Notes: generated from the sequence alone by a model not told the origin. Shown: positions 1 to 5,386, numbered from the stretch's first letter. The stretch: DNA of 7,455 nucleotides from Oscillospiraceae bacterium (GCA_017400415.1 JAFPTE010000174.1:1-7455), one strand, 5' to 3'. Numbers and translations are program-made.

Positions 1-750
1 GAGGCGCTGTTTGGCGATGAGGACAGCATGATTCGAATCGACATGTCCGAATATATGGAAAAGCATTCCGTCTCCCGCATGATCGGCTCCCCGCCGGGCT
101 ATGTGGGCTACGACGAGGGCGGCCAGCTCACCGAGAAGGTCCGCCGTCACCCCTACTCCGTGGTGCTCTTCGATGAAATCGAGAAGGCCCACGAGGACGT
201 TTTCAACATCATGCTCCAGATTCTGGACGACGGCCGCCTGACAGACTCCCAGGGCCGCCGGGTGGACTTCAAGAACACCGTCATCGTCATGACCAGCAAC
301 GTAGGCGCCCGGAATCTGACGGAGAAGACCCAGCCCCTGGGCTTTTCCTCCGGTGAGAGCCGGGAGAAGGATGACCAGCAGGTGAAGGACGCCGTTATGG
401 GGGACCTGCGCCGGACCTTCAAGCCGGAATTCCTGAACCGCATTGACGATATCATAGTCTTCCACCGGCTGACTCAGGATGAGATTAGGAAGATTGCGGA
501 GAATATGCTCCGCAACGTGGCCGGACGCATGGCTGACCTGGGCATCACCCTGGAGACTGAACAGTCCGCTGTGGACCTGGTGAGCCGGAAGGGCTTCGAC
601 CCCATCTACGGCGCAAGACCCCTCCGCCGGGTCATCCAGTCCGACGTGGAGGACCTGGTGGCTGAGGAGATTCTGGAGGGCCGCATCACCTCCGGCGACA
701 CGGTGCTGGTCTCCGCCAGGGACGGCAAAATCACCGCAGAAAAGAAATAA
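1..750 (+). CDS. clpC: ClpC-type AAA+ unfoldase, C-terminal part (5' truncated by window)
   Basis: This is the second AAA+ module and C-terminus of a class I Clp/Hsp100 ATPase. The frame is open from base 1 with no start, so the N-domain, first AAA+ module and second Walker A lie upstream. Numbering from the first visible codon, I see the GYVG pore loop (residues 33-36), the Walker B motif VVLFDEIE (54-61), a sensor-1 TSN, the arginine-finger FLNRID motif and the sensor-2 GARPLRR motif, then the small C-terminal D2 domain. Family knowledge: ClpC forms hexamers that unfold proteins and feed them to ClpP, using adaptors such as MecA, and helps stress-protein turnover in Gram-positives. The MIRIDMSEYMEKH stretch and the LQILDDGRLTDSQGR wording fit ClpC better than ClpB, but ClpE is hard to exclude without the N-terminus. 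It is followed directly by its own terminator. Confidence 0.85.
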   Translation, partial: EALFGDEDSMIRIDMSEYMEKHSVSRMIGSPPGYVGYDEGGQLTEKVRRHPYSVVLFDEIEKAHEDVFNIMLQILDDGRLTDSQGRRVDFKNTVIVMTSNVGARNLTEKTQPLGFSSGESREKDDQQVKDAVMGDLRRTFKPEFLNRIDDIIVFHRLTQDEIRKIAENMLRNVAGRMADLGITLETEQSAVDLVSRKGFDPIYGARPLRRVIQSDVEDLVAEEILEGRITSGDTVLVSARDGKITAEKK

Positions 751-764
751 CGCCAAAAAACATA

Positions 765-806
765 AATCCCCGTGCAGAACATCTGCACGGGGATTGACCT
801 TTTTTT
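765..806 (+). terminator. Intrinsic terminator after clpC
   Basis: A perfect 14-bp stem (765-778 with 782-795, core CCCCGTGCAGA) closes a 3-nt ACA loop and is followed four bases later by seven T (800-806). It starts 14 nt after the clpC stop and separates clpC from the sigma-factor unit. Confidence 0.93.
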
Positions 807-809
807 GGG

Positions 810-827
810 AATTGTTTAAAATTGTTT
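810..827 (+). repeat. Tandem 8-bp direct repeat AATTGTTT, 10-bp period
   Basis: AATTGTTT occurs at 810-817 and again at 820-827, one helical turn apart, in the short intergenic region upstream of the sigma gene. Direct repeats in this phase are typical of tandem activator sites, but no specific regulator can be named. The A+T-rich stretch contrasts with the surrounding G+C-rich DNA. Confidence 0.4.
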
Positions 828-864
828 GTGACATCCCGGCCGAAACCGGTAGATAACAGGTGAG

Positions 865-874
865 AAAGGAGGGG
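865..874 (+). promoter_or_regulatory. Ribosome binding site fixing the TTG start of the sigma gene
   Basis: AAAGGAGGGG lies 5 nt before TTG at 880. No ATG or GTG gives a better start before conserved region 2, so this strong Shine-Dalgarno decides the unusual TTG start. Confidence 0.8.
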
Positions 875-879
875 AGACC

Positions 880-1437
880 TTGGAGGACTCTCATATAATC
901 GACCTTCTCTTTGAGCGCTCGGAGGAGGCCGTAGGGGAGCTGTATGTCAGGTACGGGGCCCTGTGCCGCCGAATTGCAATGAACATCCTGGGCGACGAGC
1001 GGGACGCCGAAGAATGTGTCAGCGACAGCCTCCTGGCTCTGTGGAACGCCGTTCCGCCCCTCCGCCCGGACCCTCTGGGGGCCTACCTGTGCCGCATCGT
1101 CCGGAACCAGGCTCTGAAGCGCCGCCGGGACAACGGCGCAGAAAAGCGCCGCAGCTCCTATGACCTGGCTCTTGAGGAGCTGGCCGACTGCCTGCCGGAC
1201 CGTGAAACCCCGGAGGATGCTCTCCAGGCCCGGGAGACTGCCCGGTATATGAACGCCTTTCTGGAGACTCTGGACCCGGAGAGCCGGGCCCTGTTCATCC
1301 GGCGCTACTGGCAGGGGGATAGCGTGCAGAATCTGGCAGACTTTCTGGGCACCGGGCGGCACAACGTGACGGTCCGCCTCTCCCGAATACGTGAAAAGCT
1401 GAAGAAATACCTTATCAAACAGGGGGTGTCACTGTGA
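880..1437 (+). CDS. ECF-type RNA polymerase sigma factor
   Basis: The 185-residue protein is a two-domain sigma-70 family factor of the extracytoplasmic-function type; it should direct RNA polymerase to a small set of promoters. Region 2 spans about residues 17-83, with the region 2.2 signature DAEECVSDSLLALW at 42-55 (polymerase beta' clamp contact) and a basic end KRRR at 80-83. Region 4 spans about 127-180, with a helix-turn-helix around QNLADFLGTGRHNVTVRLSR (150-169) for -35 recognition. Regions 1.1 and 3 are absent, as expected for this class, and the length is normal. It starts at TTG behind AAAGGAGGGG. Its stop overlaps the start of the downstream membrane protein (GTGA, 1434-1437), which implies translational coupling and a sigma/anti-sigma partnership. 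ECF factors usually autoregulate, but I could not find a convincing promoter upstream. Confidence 0.88.
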   Translation: MEDSHIIDLLFERSEEAVGELYVRYGALCRRIAMNILGDERDAEECVSDSLLALWNAVPPLRPDPLGAYLCRIVRNQALKRRRDNGAEKRRSSYDLALEELADCLPDRETPEDALQARETARYMNAFLETLDPESRALFIRRYWQGDSVQNLADFLGTGRHNVTVRLSRIREKLKKYLIKQGVSL

Positions 1438-2870
1438 GAAAAGAGGACTTTTTAGACGCAATAGAGGATAAATATATCGCCCAGGCCCTGGAATATACGC
1501 CGAAAAAGGCGAGGAAAATACGCTGGGGCATAGTTGCCGCCGCAGCAGCCCTTATAGCTGTGTTGGGAGTCTCCGGGGCGGCCATAGCCGCCGAGGCCCG
1601 GGAGTACGGCCTGGCGGAGGAGTTTTTCCGGCAGAACGGCCTGCCCATGGAGGGCCTGAGCCGGGGGGAGGTGAAGGAGGTGTACCGGGATATCACCACA
1701 GAGAGCTTCACAAGCAGCAAAACGGCGGAGGTGCTGAGCCGGGCGGTGCCGGGCTTTGAGATAGCCCAGGAGGCGCCCACCCCCCGTGACGTGGAGAAGC
1801 TCTGGGATCTCTTCGCCAGCGCATCCGTAAGGAACAATACCCAGGGCATCAGCTTCAGGACGGATTATATCTGGCGCACCGATAAGGAAAACCTCATCGT
1901 GGACCTTGAAAGCAGCACCATAACCCTTCTTAAGGACGGGGAGGAGCTGTGGACCGCCAGGTTTCCGTATGTTTGGACCAACGGCGCCGTTTACCTGGAC
2001 GGGGGCGCCCTGGTCTGGGGCCGGACAAACTATTATTACAATGACGATAACCGGGCCTGGGTCGCCCGGGTGGACCAGGGGGGCAATATCCTCTGGCAGC
2101 ATTACCTGGAACACGGCATCCTGCGTGAGGGCATCGCCTTCATTCTGGATAACGGCGACGGCACCTGGGAGATAGTGAGCCAGGGGAGCCTGAGCGAGGG
2201 CGGCGTGGCCTGCATGACAAGGATTGACCTGGAGGGCAGAGAGCTTGAGAGCGTCACAACACCGCTGGACGGATTCGTGATACGCACCGCCGTGCGCCTG
2301 GGGGACGGTTACCTGCTGGGGGACCGGCAGGGGAGCATAATGAGAATGGACAGCACCGGCGCCCTTTCCGCTTCCTATACCTACGAGGGTGAGGACTGCA
2401 TCTATTACATCACGGATATGACAGAGTTCGGCGGCAGGATTTACCTATCTGCCTACGCCTTCCCCAGGAGGAGCGACCCGGGCGGACGGGACGAGGTGGC
2501 GGATATTCTGAAATACGCCTTTGGTAATATATATGATTTTTTAGCCTCCCCCGAGCGGGCAGATGGCGAACAAATGGACCTGACGGCCCAGGTCCGGGAT
2601 AACTACACCGCCGTCCTGCTACTGTGTCCCATCCAGGGCGGCACGCCGGAGGCTTTTTACTCAGTTCCCGGCTCCCTGGGGGGAAGCCTTAAGGCAGGGG
2701 AGGAAAGCCTTGAGTGGGAGGTCCAGAGCGTGGAATCGGCCTTCTATTCGCCTGCCACCAGCTCCTTCTCCATTGGGGGCACCTGCCGGATCTACCGCTA
2801 CAGCTTCGATACGGAGGGCAGGCTCACCGGCAGTATCCAGACCCAGGAGACCGCAGTATACAGAAGATAA
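1434..2870 (+). CDS. Single-pass membrane anti-sigma-like protein with exterior beta-propeller-like domain
   Basis: 478 residues. A short N-terminal tail (1-30, with the motif DAIEDKYIAQALEY) is followed by a basic patch KKARKIR and one hydrophobic segment at about 31-53, predicting N-inside, C-outside topology. The position after an ECF sigma gene, the GTGA overlap and a D-x-KY-x-x-A-type tail match the short cytoplasmic domains of anti-sigma proteins paired with ECF factors in Clostridia, so it probably holds the sigma factor at the membrane. No zinc-binding anti-sigma HxxxCxxC motif is present. The ~420-residue exterior part has four repeats of the form R-hydrophobic-D-x-x-G at about 212, 263, 304 and 455 (the last with a two-residue insertion), together with GDGYLL- and GNILW-like strands, suggesting a beta-propeller or PQQ-like sensor. 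The start is GTG behind AGGGGGTG. Ligand and signal are unknown; an unrelated membrane lipid- or wall-binding role cannot be excluded. Confidence 0.72.
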   Translation: MRKEDFLDAIEDKYIAQALEYTPKKARKIRWGIVAAAAALIAVLGVSGAAIAAEAREYGLAEEFFRQNGLPMEGLSRGEVKEVYRDITTESFTSSKTAEVLSRAVPGFEIAQEAPTPRDVEKLWDLFASASVRNNTQGISFRTDYIWRTDKENLIVDLESSTITLLKDGEELWTARFPYVWTNGAVYLDGGALVWGRTNYYYNDDNRAWVARVDQGGNILWQHYLEHGILREGIAFILDNGDGTWEIVSQGSLSEGGVACMTRIDLEGRELESVTTPLDGFVIRTAVRLGDGYLLGDRQGSIMRMDSTGALSASYTYEGEDCIYYITDMTEFGGRIYLSAYAFPRRSDPGGRDEVADILKYAFGNIYDFLASPERADGEQMDLTAQVRDNYTAVLLLCPIQGGTPEAFYSVPGSLGGSLKAGEESLEWEVQSVESAFYSPATSSFSIGGTCRIYRYSFDTEGRLTGSIQTQETAVYRR

Positions 2871-2874
2871 GAAT

Positions 2875-2904
2875 ATTCCCCGTGGCCCGGCGGCCACGGG
2901 GAAT
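2875..2904. terminator. Hairpin in convergent gap, probable bidirectional terminator
   Basis: A perfect 13-bp stem (2875-2887 with 2892-2904, core CCCCGTGGCC) closes a CGGC tetraloop, between the convergent anti-sigma-like gene (stop at 2870) and the dehydrogenase gene (stop at 2927). The tail on the minus strand is moderately T-rich (ATTCTTATCTTC) and that on the plus strand weak, so it probably serves the minus-strand gene best. Confidence 0.7.
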
Positions 2905-2926
2905 CGCTATACTTTGGAACAGGGAG

Positions 2927-3700
2927 TTACATGCAGGTGTAGCCGCCGTCAACAGGCAGCTGAACGCCGGTGACGTAGCTGGAGGCGGGGGAGGCAAGGA
3001 AGATGGCGGCGGAGTCAAGCTCGCCCTCGTTGCCGTAGCGCTCCTCGGGGATCATGGTCTTGGCGTTCTGCTGGAAGAAGTCGGAATCCAGGGTCTCTCT
3101 GGTCAGGGGGCTGTAGAAGTAGCCCGGGCAGATGGAGTTGACGGTGATGCCGTACTTGCCCCACTCGGAGGCCAGGGCACGGGTCAGGTTCACGACGCCG
3201 CCCTTGGCAGCATGGTAGGAGCAGGTGGGAGCAACCTTGTTGCCCACAAGACCGTACATGGAGGCGATGTTGATGATGCGGCCGTACTTGGCGGGGATCA
3301 TGGCCTTCTTGGCAACGGCACGGGCAACCTTGAAGGTGCCGAACAGGTCGATGTTGACCTCATTCATAAAGGTGGCGTCGGGCATATCCTCGGCGTTGAT
3401 GACGCCGCCGGTGCCGGCGTTGTTGATGACAATGTCGATGCGGCCGAACTTGGCAAGGGCAGCGTCAACCATGTTCTCAACAGCCTCAGTGCTGGTGATG
3501 TCGCAGACGACGGGCAGAGTCTCAACGCCGAACTCGGCGGTGATCTCAGCGGCAACCTGCTCAATCAGGTTCTGACGGCGGGCAACAACAACGATGTTGG
3601 CGCCCTGGTTGGCCAGAGCCTTGGCCATCTGAACGCCCAGGCCGGTGGAGCAGCCGGTAACAACGGCAACCTGGCCCTTAAGATCAAAGTAATTCTTCAT
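2927..3700 (-). CDS. Short-chain dehydrogenase/reductase (classical SDR, predicted NADP(H)-linked)
   Basis: 257 residues, full length for a classical SDR. It has the Rossmann nucleotide loop TGCSTGLG (15-22), the NNAG strand motif (93-96), a structural Asn116, and the catalytic Ser147, Tyr162 and Lys166 (YHAAK), ending in the usual PVDGGYT-type C-terminus. Arg41-Arg42 directly after beta-strand 2 suggests NADP(H) preference. Ser and Tyr are 15 apart, two more than in typical FabG. It resembles gluconate 5-dehydrogenase and FabG-like SDRs; the substrate cannot be fixed from sequence. The ATG at 3700 is chosen because AGGAGA lies 8 nt upstream; a TTG seven codons earlier lacks a site. Codon use differs from neighbours: Arg almost only CGC/CGT, many GTT and ATC, hardly any CGG or AGG, as in strongly expressed genes. 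It is a single-gene unit with a consensus promoter and Rex-like operator. Confidence 0.9.
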   Translation of the reverse strand: MKNYFDLKGQVAVVTGCSTGLGVQMAKALANQGANIVVVARRQNLIEQVAAEITAEFGVETLPVVCDITSTEAVENMVDAALAKFGRIDIVINNAGTGGVINAEDMPDATFMNEVNIDLFGTFKVARAVAKKAMIPAKYGRIINIASMYGLVGNKVAPTCSYHAAKGGVVNLTRALASEWGKYGITVNSICPGYFYSPLTRETLDSDFFQQNAKTMIPEERYGNEGELDSAAIFLASPASSYVTGVQLPVDGGYTCM

Positions 3701-3708
3701 GATAATCG

Positions 3709-3714
3709 TCTCCT
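3709..3714 (-). promoter_or_regulatory. Ribosome binding site of the SDR gene
   Basis: AGGAGA on the minus strand lies 8 nt before the ATG at 3700 and decides that start over the upstream in-frame TTG at 3721. Confidence 0.8.
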
Positions 3715-3749
3715 GTCTCAAAGTGTCTGTTTATTGTAACAGCGTCATT

Positions 3750-3778
3750 ATTATATAGCGCTCCTGGAGCTTTGTCAA
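3750..3778 (-). promoter_or_regulatory. Perfect-consensus sigma-A promoter of the SDR gene
   Basis: On the minus strand, TTGACA (3778-3773) and TATAAT (3755-3750) are separated by exactly 17 bp. Transcription should start near 3743, giving a 5' UTR of about 43 nt. Such a perfect match predicts very strong transcription unless repressed; the overlapping inverted repeat at 3772-3789 supplies a likely repressor site. Confidence 0.92.
3760..3770. repeat. 11-bp palindrome inside the SDR promoter spacer
   Basis: GCTCC-T-GGAGC lies wholly between the -35 and -10 elements. A perfect inverted repeat in this position would suit a second operator, though it is short and could be chance. Confidence 0.4.
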
Positions 3779-3789
3779 TAAATTAACAA
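3772..3789 (-). promoter_or_regulatory. Rex-like redox operator overlapping the SDR -35 element
   Basis: On the minus strand the sequence is TTGTTAA-TTTA-TTGACAA. The clostridial Rex operator is known as TTGTTAA-N4-TTAACAA, so 13 of 14 specified bases match. The single difference (A to G) turns the right arm into the consensus -35 hexamer TTGACA. Rex binds such sites when NADH/NAD+ is low and releases them when NADH rises. Overlap with the -35 element predicts direct repression of the dehydrogenase gene. The rex gene is not in this window. Confidence 0.75.
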
Positions 3790-3828
3790 AGTTTTTTGCG
3801 TTTTTGTAGCTTTCCCCACTGGATGAGG

Positions 3829-3842
3829 TTTTTTGCAAAAAA
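3829..3842. repeat. 14-bp A/T-tract palindrome TTTTTTGCAAAAAA upstream of the SPFH promoter
   Basis: A perfect palindrome ending 3 bp before the -35 hexamer at 3846. The left GTTTTTTGC also occurs at 3791-3799, 37 bp away. The A-tract just before -35 would act well as an UP-element; a palindromic protein site is also possible. Confidence 0.4.
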
Positions 3843-3845
3843 TAG

Positions 3846-3874
3846 TTGACAAATAGCCGGGAGTGTGGTAACAT
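3846..3874 (+). promoter_or_regulatory. Promoter of the SPFH-RHH unit
   Basis: TTGACA (3846-3851), a 17-bp spacer, and TAACAT (3869-3874) preceded by TG as an extended -10. The predicted start near 3881 leaves a leader of about 40 nt before ATG 3921. It is divergent from the SDR promoter, with about 67 bp between the two -35 elements. Confidence 0.75.
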
Positions 3875-3920
3875 TCGGATAGCGGAATGATATCAAATCA
3901 ATATCAGAGGAGGAATCAAA

Positions 3921-4967
3921 ATGACTGAGAAAATCATTTCCGGCAAGAAGAACGGCCTTGCGGTGCTCCTTATTACAATACTGCTGCATCTGGGCAGCGT
4001 CGGCCTTATCATCGCCGGGGCAGTCAACATAGGCCTTGCGGAGGAGGCCGGCAAGTCCTCGCCCCTGGGCGTTGCGATGCTCATCCTGGGCATTGTGGGC
4101 GCCGTCGGCCTGAGCTTTGTGTACGCCGGTCTGAAGGTCCTGAAGCCCCAGGAGGCCCTGGTGCTGACCCTCTTCGGCGACTACATAGGCACCCTGAAGG
4201 GGGAGGGCTTCTACTTCGTGAATCCCTTCTGCTCCACCATCAACCCCGCCGCCAAGACGAAGCTTAACCAGTCCGGCGACGTGGACGGCGGCAAGCAGGC
4301 TGCGGCAGGCATCATCCTGAACCCCAACGGCACCGTGGAGGTGCAGCAGATCAACAACAAGATCTCCCTGAAAATCATGACCCTGAACAACAACCGCCAG
4401 AAGATAAACGACTGCCTGGGCAACCCGGTGGAGATCGGCATAGCCGTTATGTGGCGTGTGGTGGACACCGCCAAGGCTGTGTTCAACGTGGATAACTACA
4501 AGGAATATCTGAGCCTCCAGTGCGACTCCGCCCTGCGGAACATCGTCCGCATCTACCCCTACGACGTGGCCCCCAACGTGGACACCACCGGCGACGGCAT
4601 TGCGGATGAGGGCTCCCTCCGGGGCTCCAGCGAGGTTGTTGCAAAGCGCATCAGGGACGAGATCCAGTCCAAGGTGGAGGAGGCCGGCCTGGAGATCATC
4701 GAGGCCCGCATCACCTACCTGGCCTACGCCCCGGAAATCGCCAGCGTCATGCTCCAGCGCCAGCAGGCCAGCGCCATAATCGCCGCCCGGAAGATGATAG
4801 TTGACGGCGCCGTAGGCATGGTGAAGATGGCTATTGACAAGCTGGGCGAGGACGAGATAGTTGAGCTGGATGAGGAGCGGAAGGCCCAGATGGTCTCCAA
4901 CCTCCTGGTGGTCCTCTGCGGCAACAAGGACGCCCAGCCTGTGGTCAACAGCGGCAGCATCTATTAA
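3921..4967 (+). CDS. SPFH/band-7 domain membrane protein
   Basis: 348 residues. Two hydrophobic segments at about 12-38 and 49-71 form a membrane hairpin; the SPFH (stomatin/prohibitin/flotillin) domain follows from about 72, beginning VLKPQEALVLTLFGDYIG and including GEGFYFVNPF and the later VEIGIAVMWRV and EARITYLAYAPEIA segments. The C-terminal part (about 265-325) is helical with QRQQASAIIAARK, the usual oligomerising region. Family knowledge: bacterial SPFH proteins scaffold membrane microdomains and often guide membrane proteases or remodelling; here the partner is unknown. There is no NfeD gene beside it, unlike many bacterial flotillin-like operons; instead a small RHH protein follows after 57 nt. 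An acidic Gly-rich loop DTTGDGIADE at 221-230 resembles Ca2+-binding loops. GAGGAGG lies 7 nt before the ATG. Confidence 0.9.
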   Translation: MTEKIISGKKNGLAVLLITILLHLGSVGLIIAGAVNIGLAEEAGKSSPLGVAMLILGIVGAVGLSFVYAGLKVLKPQEALVLTLFGDYIGTLKGEGFYFVNPFCSTINPAAKTKLNQSGDVDGGKQAAAGIILNPNGTVEVQQINNKISLKIMTLNNNRQKINDCLGNPVEIGIAVMWRVVDTAKAVFNVDNYKEYLSLQCDSALRNIVRIYPYDVAPNVDTTGDGIADEGSLRGSSEVVAKRIRDEIQSKVEEAGLEIIEARITYLAYAPEIASVMLQRQQASAIIAARKMIVDGAVGMVKMAIDKLGEDEIVELDEERKAQMVSNLLVVLCGNKDAQPVVNSGSIY

Positions 4968-5024
4968 AGCATAACGGCGGCCTGTTTTGAACGGGTAAAG
5001 CTTTTACTGAAAGGAGGGCGGCCG

Positions 5025-5201
5025 GTGGCCGAGAAAAACAGCGATAAGGAAGCCGCCCGCAAGCAGCTTGTGCTGCGCCTTTCCCCGAGCCTTTGGGCCG
5101 AAGTGACCTCCTGGGCTGAGGAGGATTTCCGCTCCGTGAACGGCCAGATCGAGTATATTCTCACGGAGGCCGTGCGCCGGCGGAAAAAGGGCGAGAGATA
5201 A
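5025..5201 (+). CDS. Small Arc-like ribbon-helix-helix DNA-binding protein
   Basis: 58 codons, starting at GTG 5025 behind AAAGGAGGG (5010-5018). The pattern fits a ribbon-helix-helix (Arc/MetJ) domain: a strand at about 13-19 (KQLVLRL), helix 1 from S20 to about D34 (PSLWAEVTSWAEED) and helix 2 from about S37 to R53 (SVNGQIEYILTEAVRRR), with a charged tail. Such proteins bind DNA as dimers through the strand pair. It follows the SPFH gene after 57 nt and precedes a terminator, so the two are probably cotranscribed. Arc-like proteins often act as autoregulators or antitoxins, but no toxin gene is adjacent, so I do not call a toxin-antitoxin pair. Role relative to the SPFH protein is unknown. 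Confidence 0.82.
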   Translation: MAEKNSDKEAARKQLVLRLSPSLWAEVTSWAEEDFRSVNGQIEYILTEAVRRRKKGER

Positions 5202-5210
5202 CGGACAACA

Positions 5211-5245
5211 AATTGGCTGCCGTTTCGGCGGCCAATTTTGTTATT
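5211..5245 (+). terminator. Intrinsic terminator of the SPFH-RHH unit
   Basis: A 12-bp stem (5211-5222 with 5226-5237) with one T-G wobble closes a TTT loop, followed by a T-rich tail TTGTTATT. It begins 10 nt after the RHH stop and ends just before the pyr promoter. Confidence 0.85.
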
Positions 5246-5253
5246 ATGCCAAG

Positions 5254-5283
5254 TTGACAGGAGGTGTGCGGCGGTGGTATATT
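5254..5283 (+). promoter_or_regulatory. Promoter of the pyr operon
   Basis: TTGACA (5254-5259), an 18-bp spacer and TATATT (5278-5283), with TG at 5275-5276 forming an extended -10. The predicted start near 5290 places the PyrR-type hairpin at the very 5' end of the transcript. Confidence 0.85.
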
Positions 5284-5293
5284 ATCACAAAAG

Positions 5294-5330
5294 GGTTCTT
5301 TAAGTCGATACTGTGATGTCGGCAAGAGCT
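5294..5330 (+). promoter_or_regulatory. PyrR-binding RNA hairpin (anti-antiterminator)
   Basis: Lower stem G5294-U5300 pairs with A5324-U5330 (wobbles at 5294/5330 and 5296/5328). A 3-nt bulge UAA (5301-5303) follows, then an upper stem G5304-A5310 with U5317-C5323, closed by hexaloop CUGUGA. The known PyrR site has the consensus ARUCCNGNGAGGYU, with a CNGNGA hexaloop over a stem and an internal purine-rich bulge. The loop matches exactly, the U-G wobble two pairs below it is kept, and the flanking pairs differ by compensatory changes (C-G to A-U, A-U to G-C). PyrR bound to UMP would stabilise this hairpin and so favour termination. Confidence 0.85.
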
Positions 5331-5364
5331 AAGCGTATGATTGCTGTGCAGTTGTGCCTTGCCG
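5320..5364 (+). promoter_or_regulatory. Antiterminator of the pyr leader
   Basis: CGGCAAG (5320-5326) is the exact complement of CUUGCCG (5358-5364). The first strand lies in the PyrR hairpin, the second is the left arm of the terminator, so the three structures exclude each other. Two further G-C pairs (5328-5329 with 5356-5357) may extend the stem. Confidence 0.8.
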
Positions 5365-5386
5365 TATCCGGCAGGGTCATTTTTTT
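5357..5386 (+). terminator. Attenuator terminator in the pyrC leader
   Basis: CCTTGCCG (5357-5364), loop TATC, CGGCAGGG (5369-5376): an 8-bp stem with one U-G pair, followed by seven T (5380-5386). The T run abuts the pyrC Shine-Dalgarno GGAGG (5387-5391), so premature termination removes the whole coding region. Confidence 0.88.

Noticed and set aside
1..750. ClpB (disaggregase) rather than ClpC
   Set aside because: The wording around Walker B and sensor 1 (LQILDDGRLTDSQGR, TSNVGA) and the upstream MIRIDMSEYMEKH fit ClpC better; ClpE remains possible.
826..855. Promoter TTGTGA-N18-TAGATA for the sigma gene
   Set aside because: Only 4/6 and 3/6 matches to consensus. The nearby GAAACC is ECF-like but has no suitable -10, so no promoter is called.
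1452..2114. 220-codon minus-strand open frame opposite the anti-sigma-like gene
   Set aside because: The plus-strand frame has a TM segment, coupling to the sigma gene and repeats; the antisense translation is Pro/Gly-rich without domain features.
3701..3721. Upstream TTG start for the SDR gene
   Set aside because: No ribosome binding site in front of it; the AGGAGA for the ATG at 3700 would lie inside the coding sequence.
2714..3739. 341-codon plus-strand open frame opposite the SDR gene
   Set aside because: It is antisense to a complete SDR with intact catalytic motifs and its own promoter and ribosome site. The Gly/Val/Asp-rich translation is what strongly biased codons give on the opposite strand.
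5025..5201. Antitoxin of a toxin-antitoxin pair
   Set aside because: The protein is RHH-like, but no small toxin gene is beside it; the upstream partner is an SPFH protein and a terminator follows.
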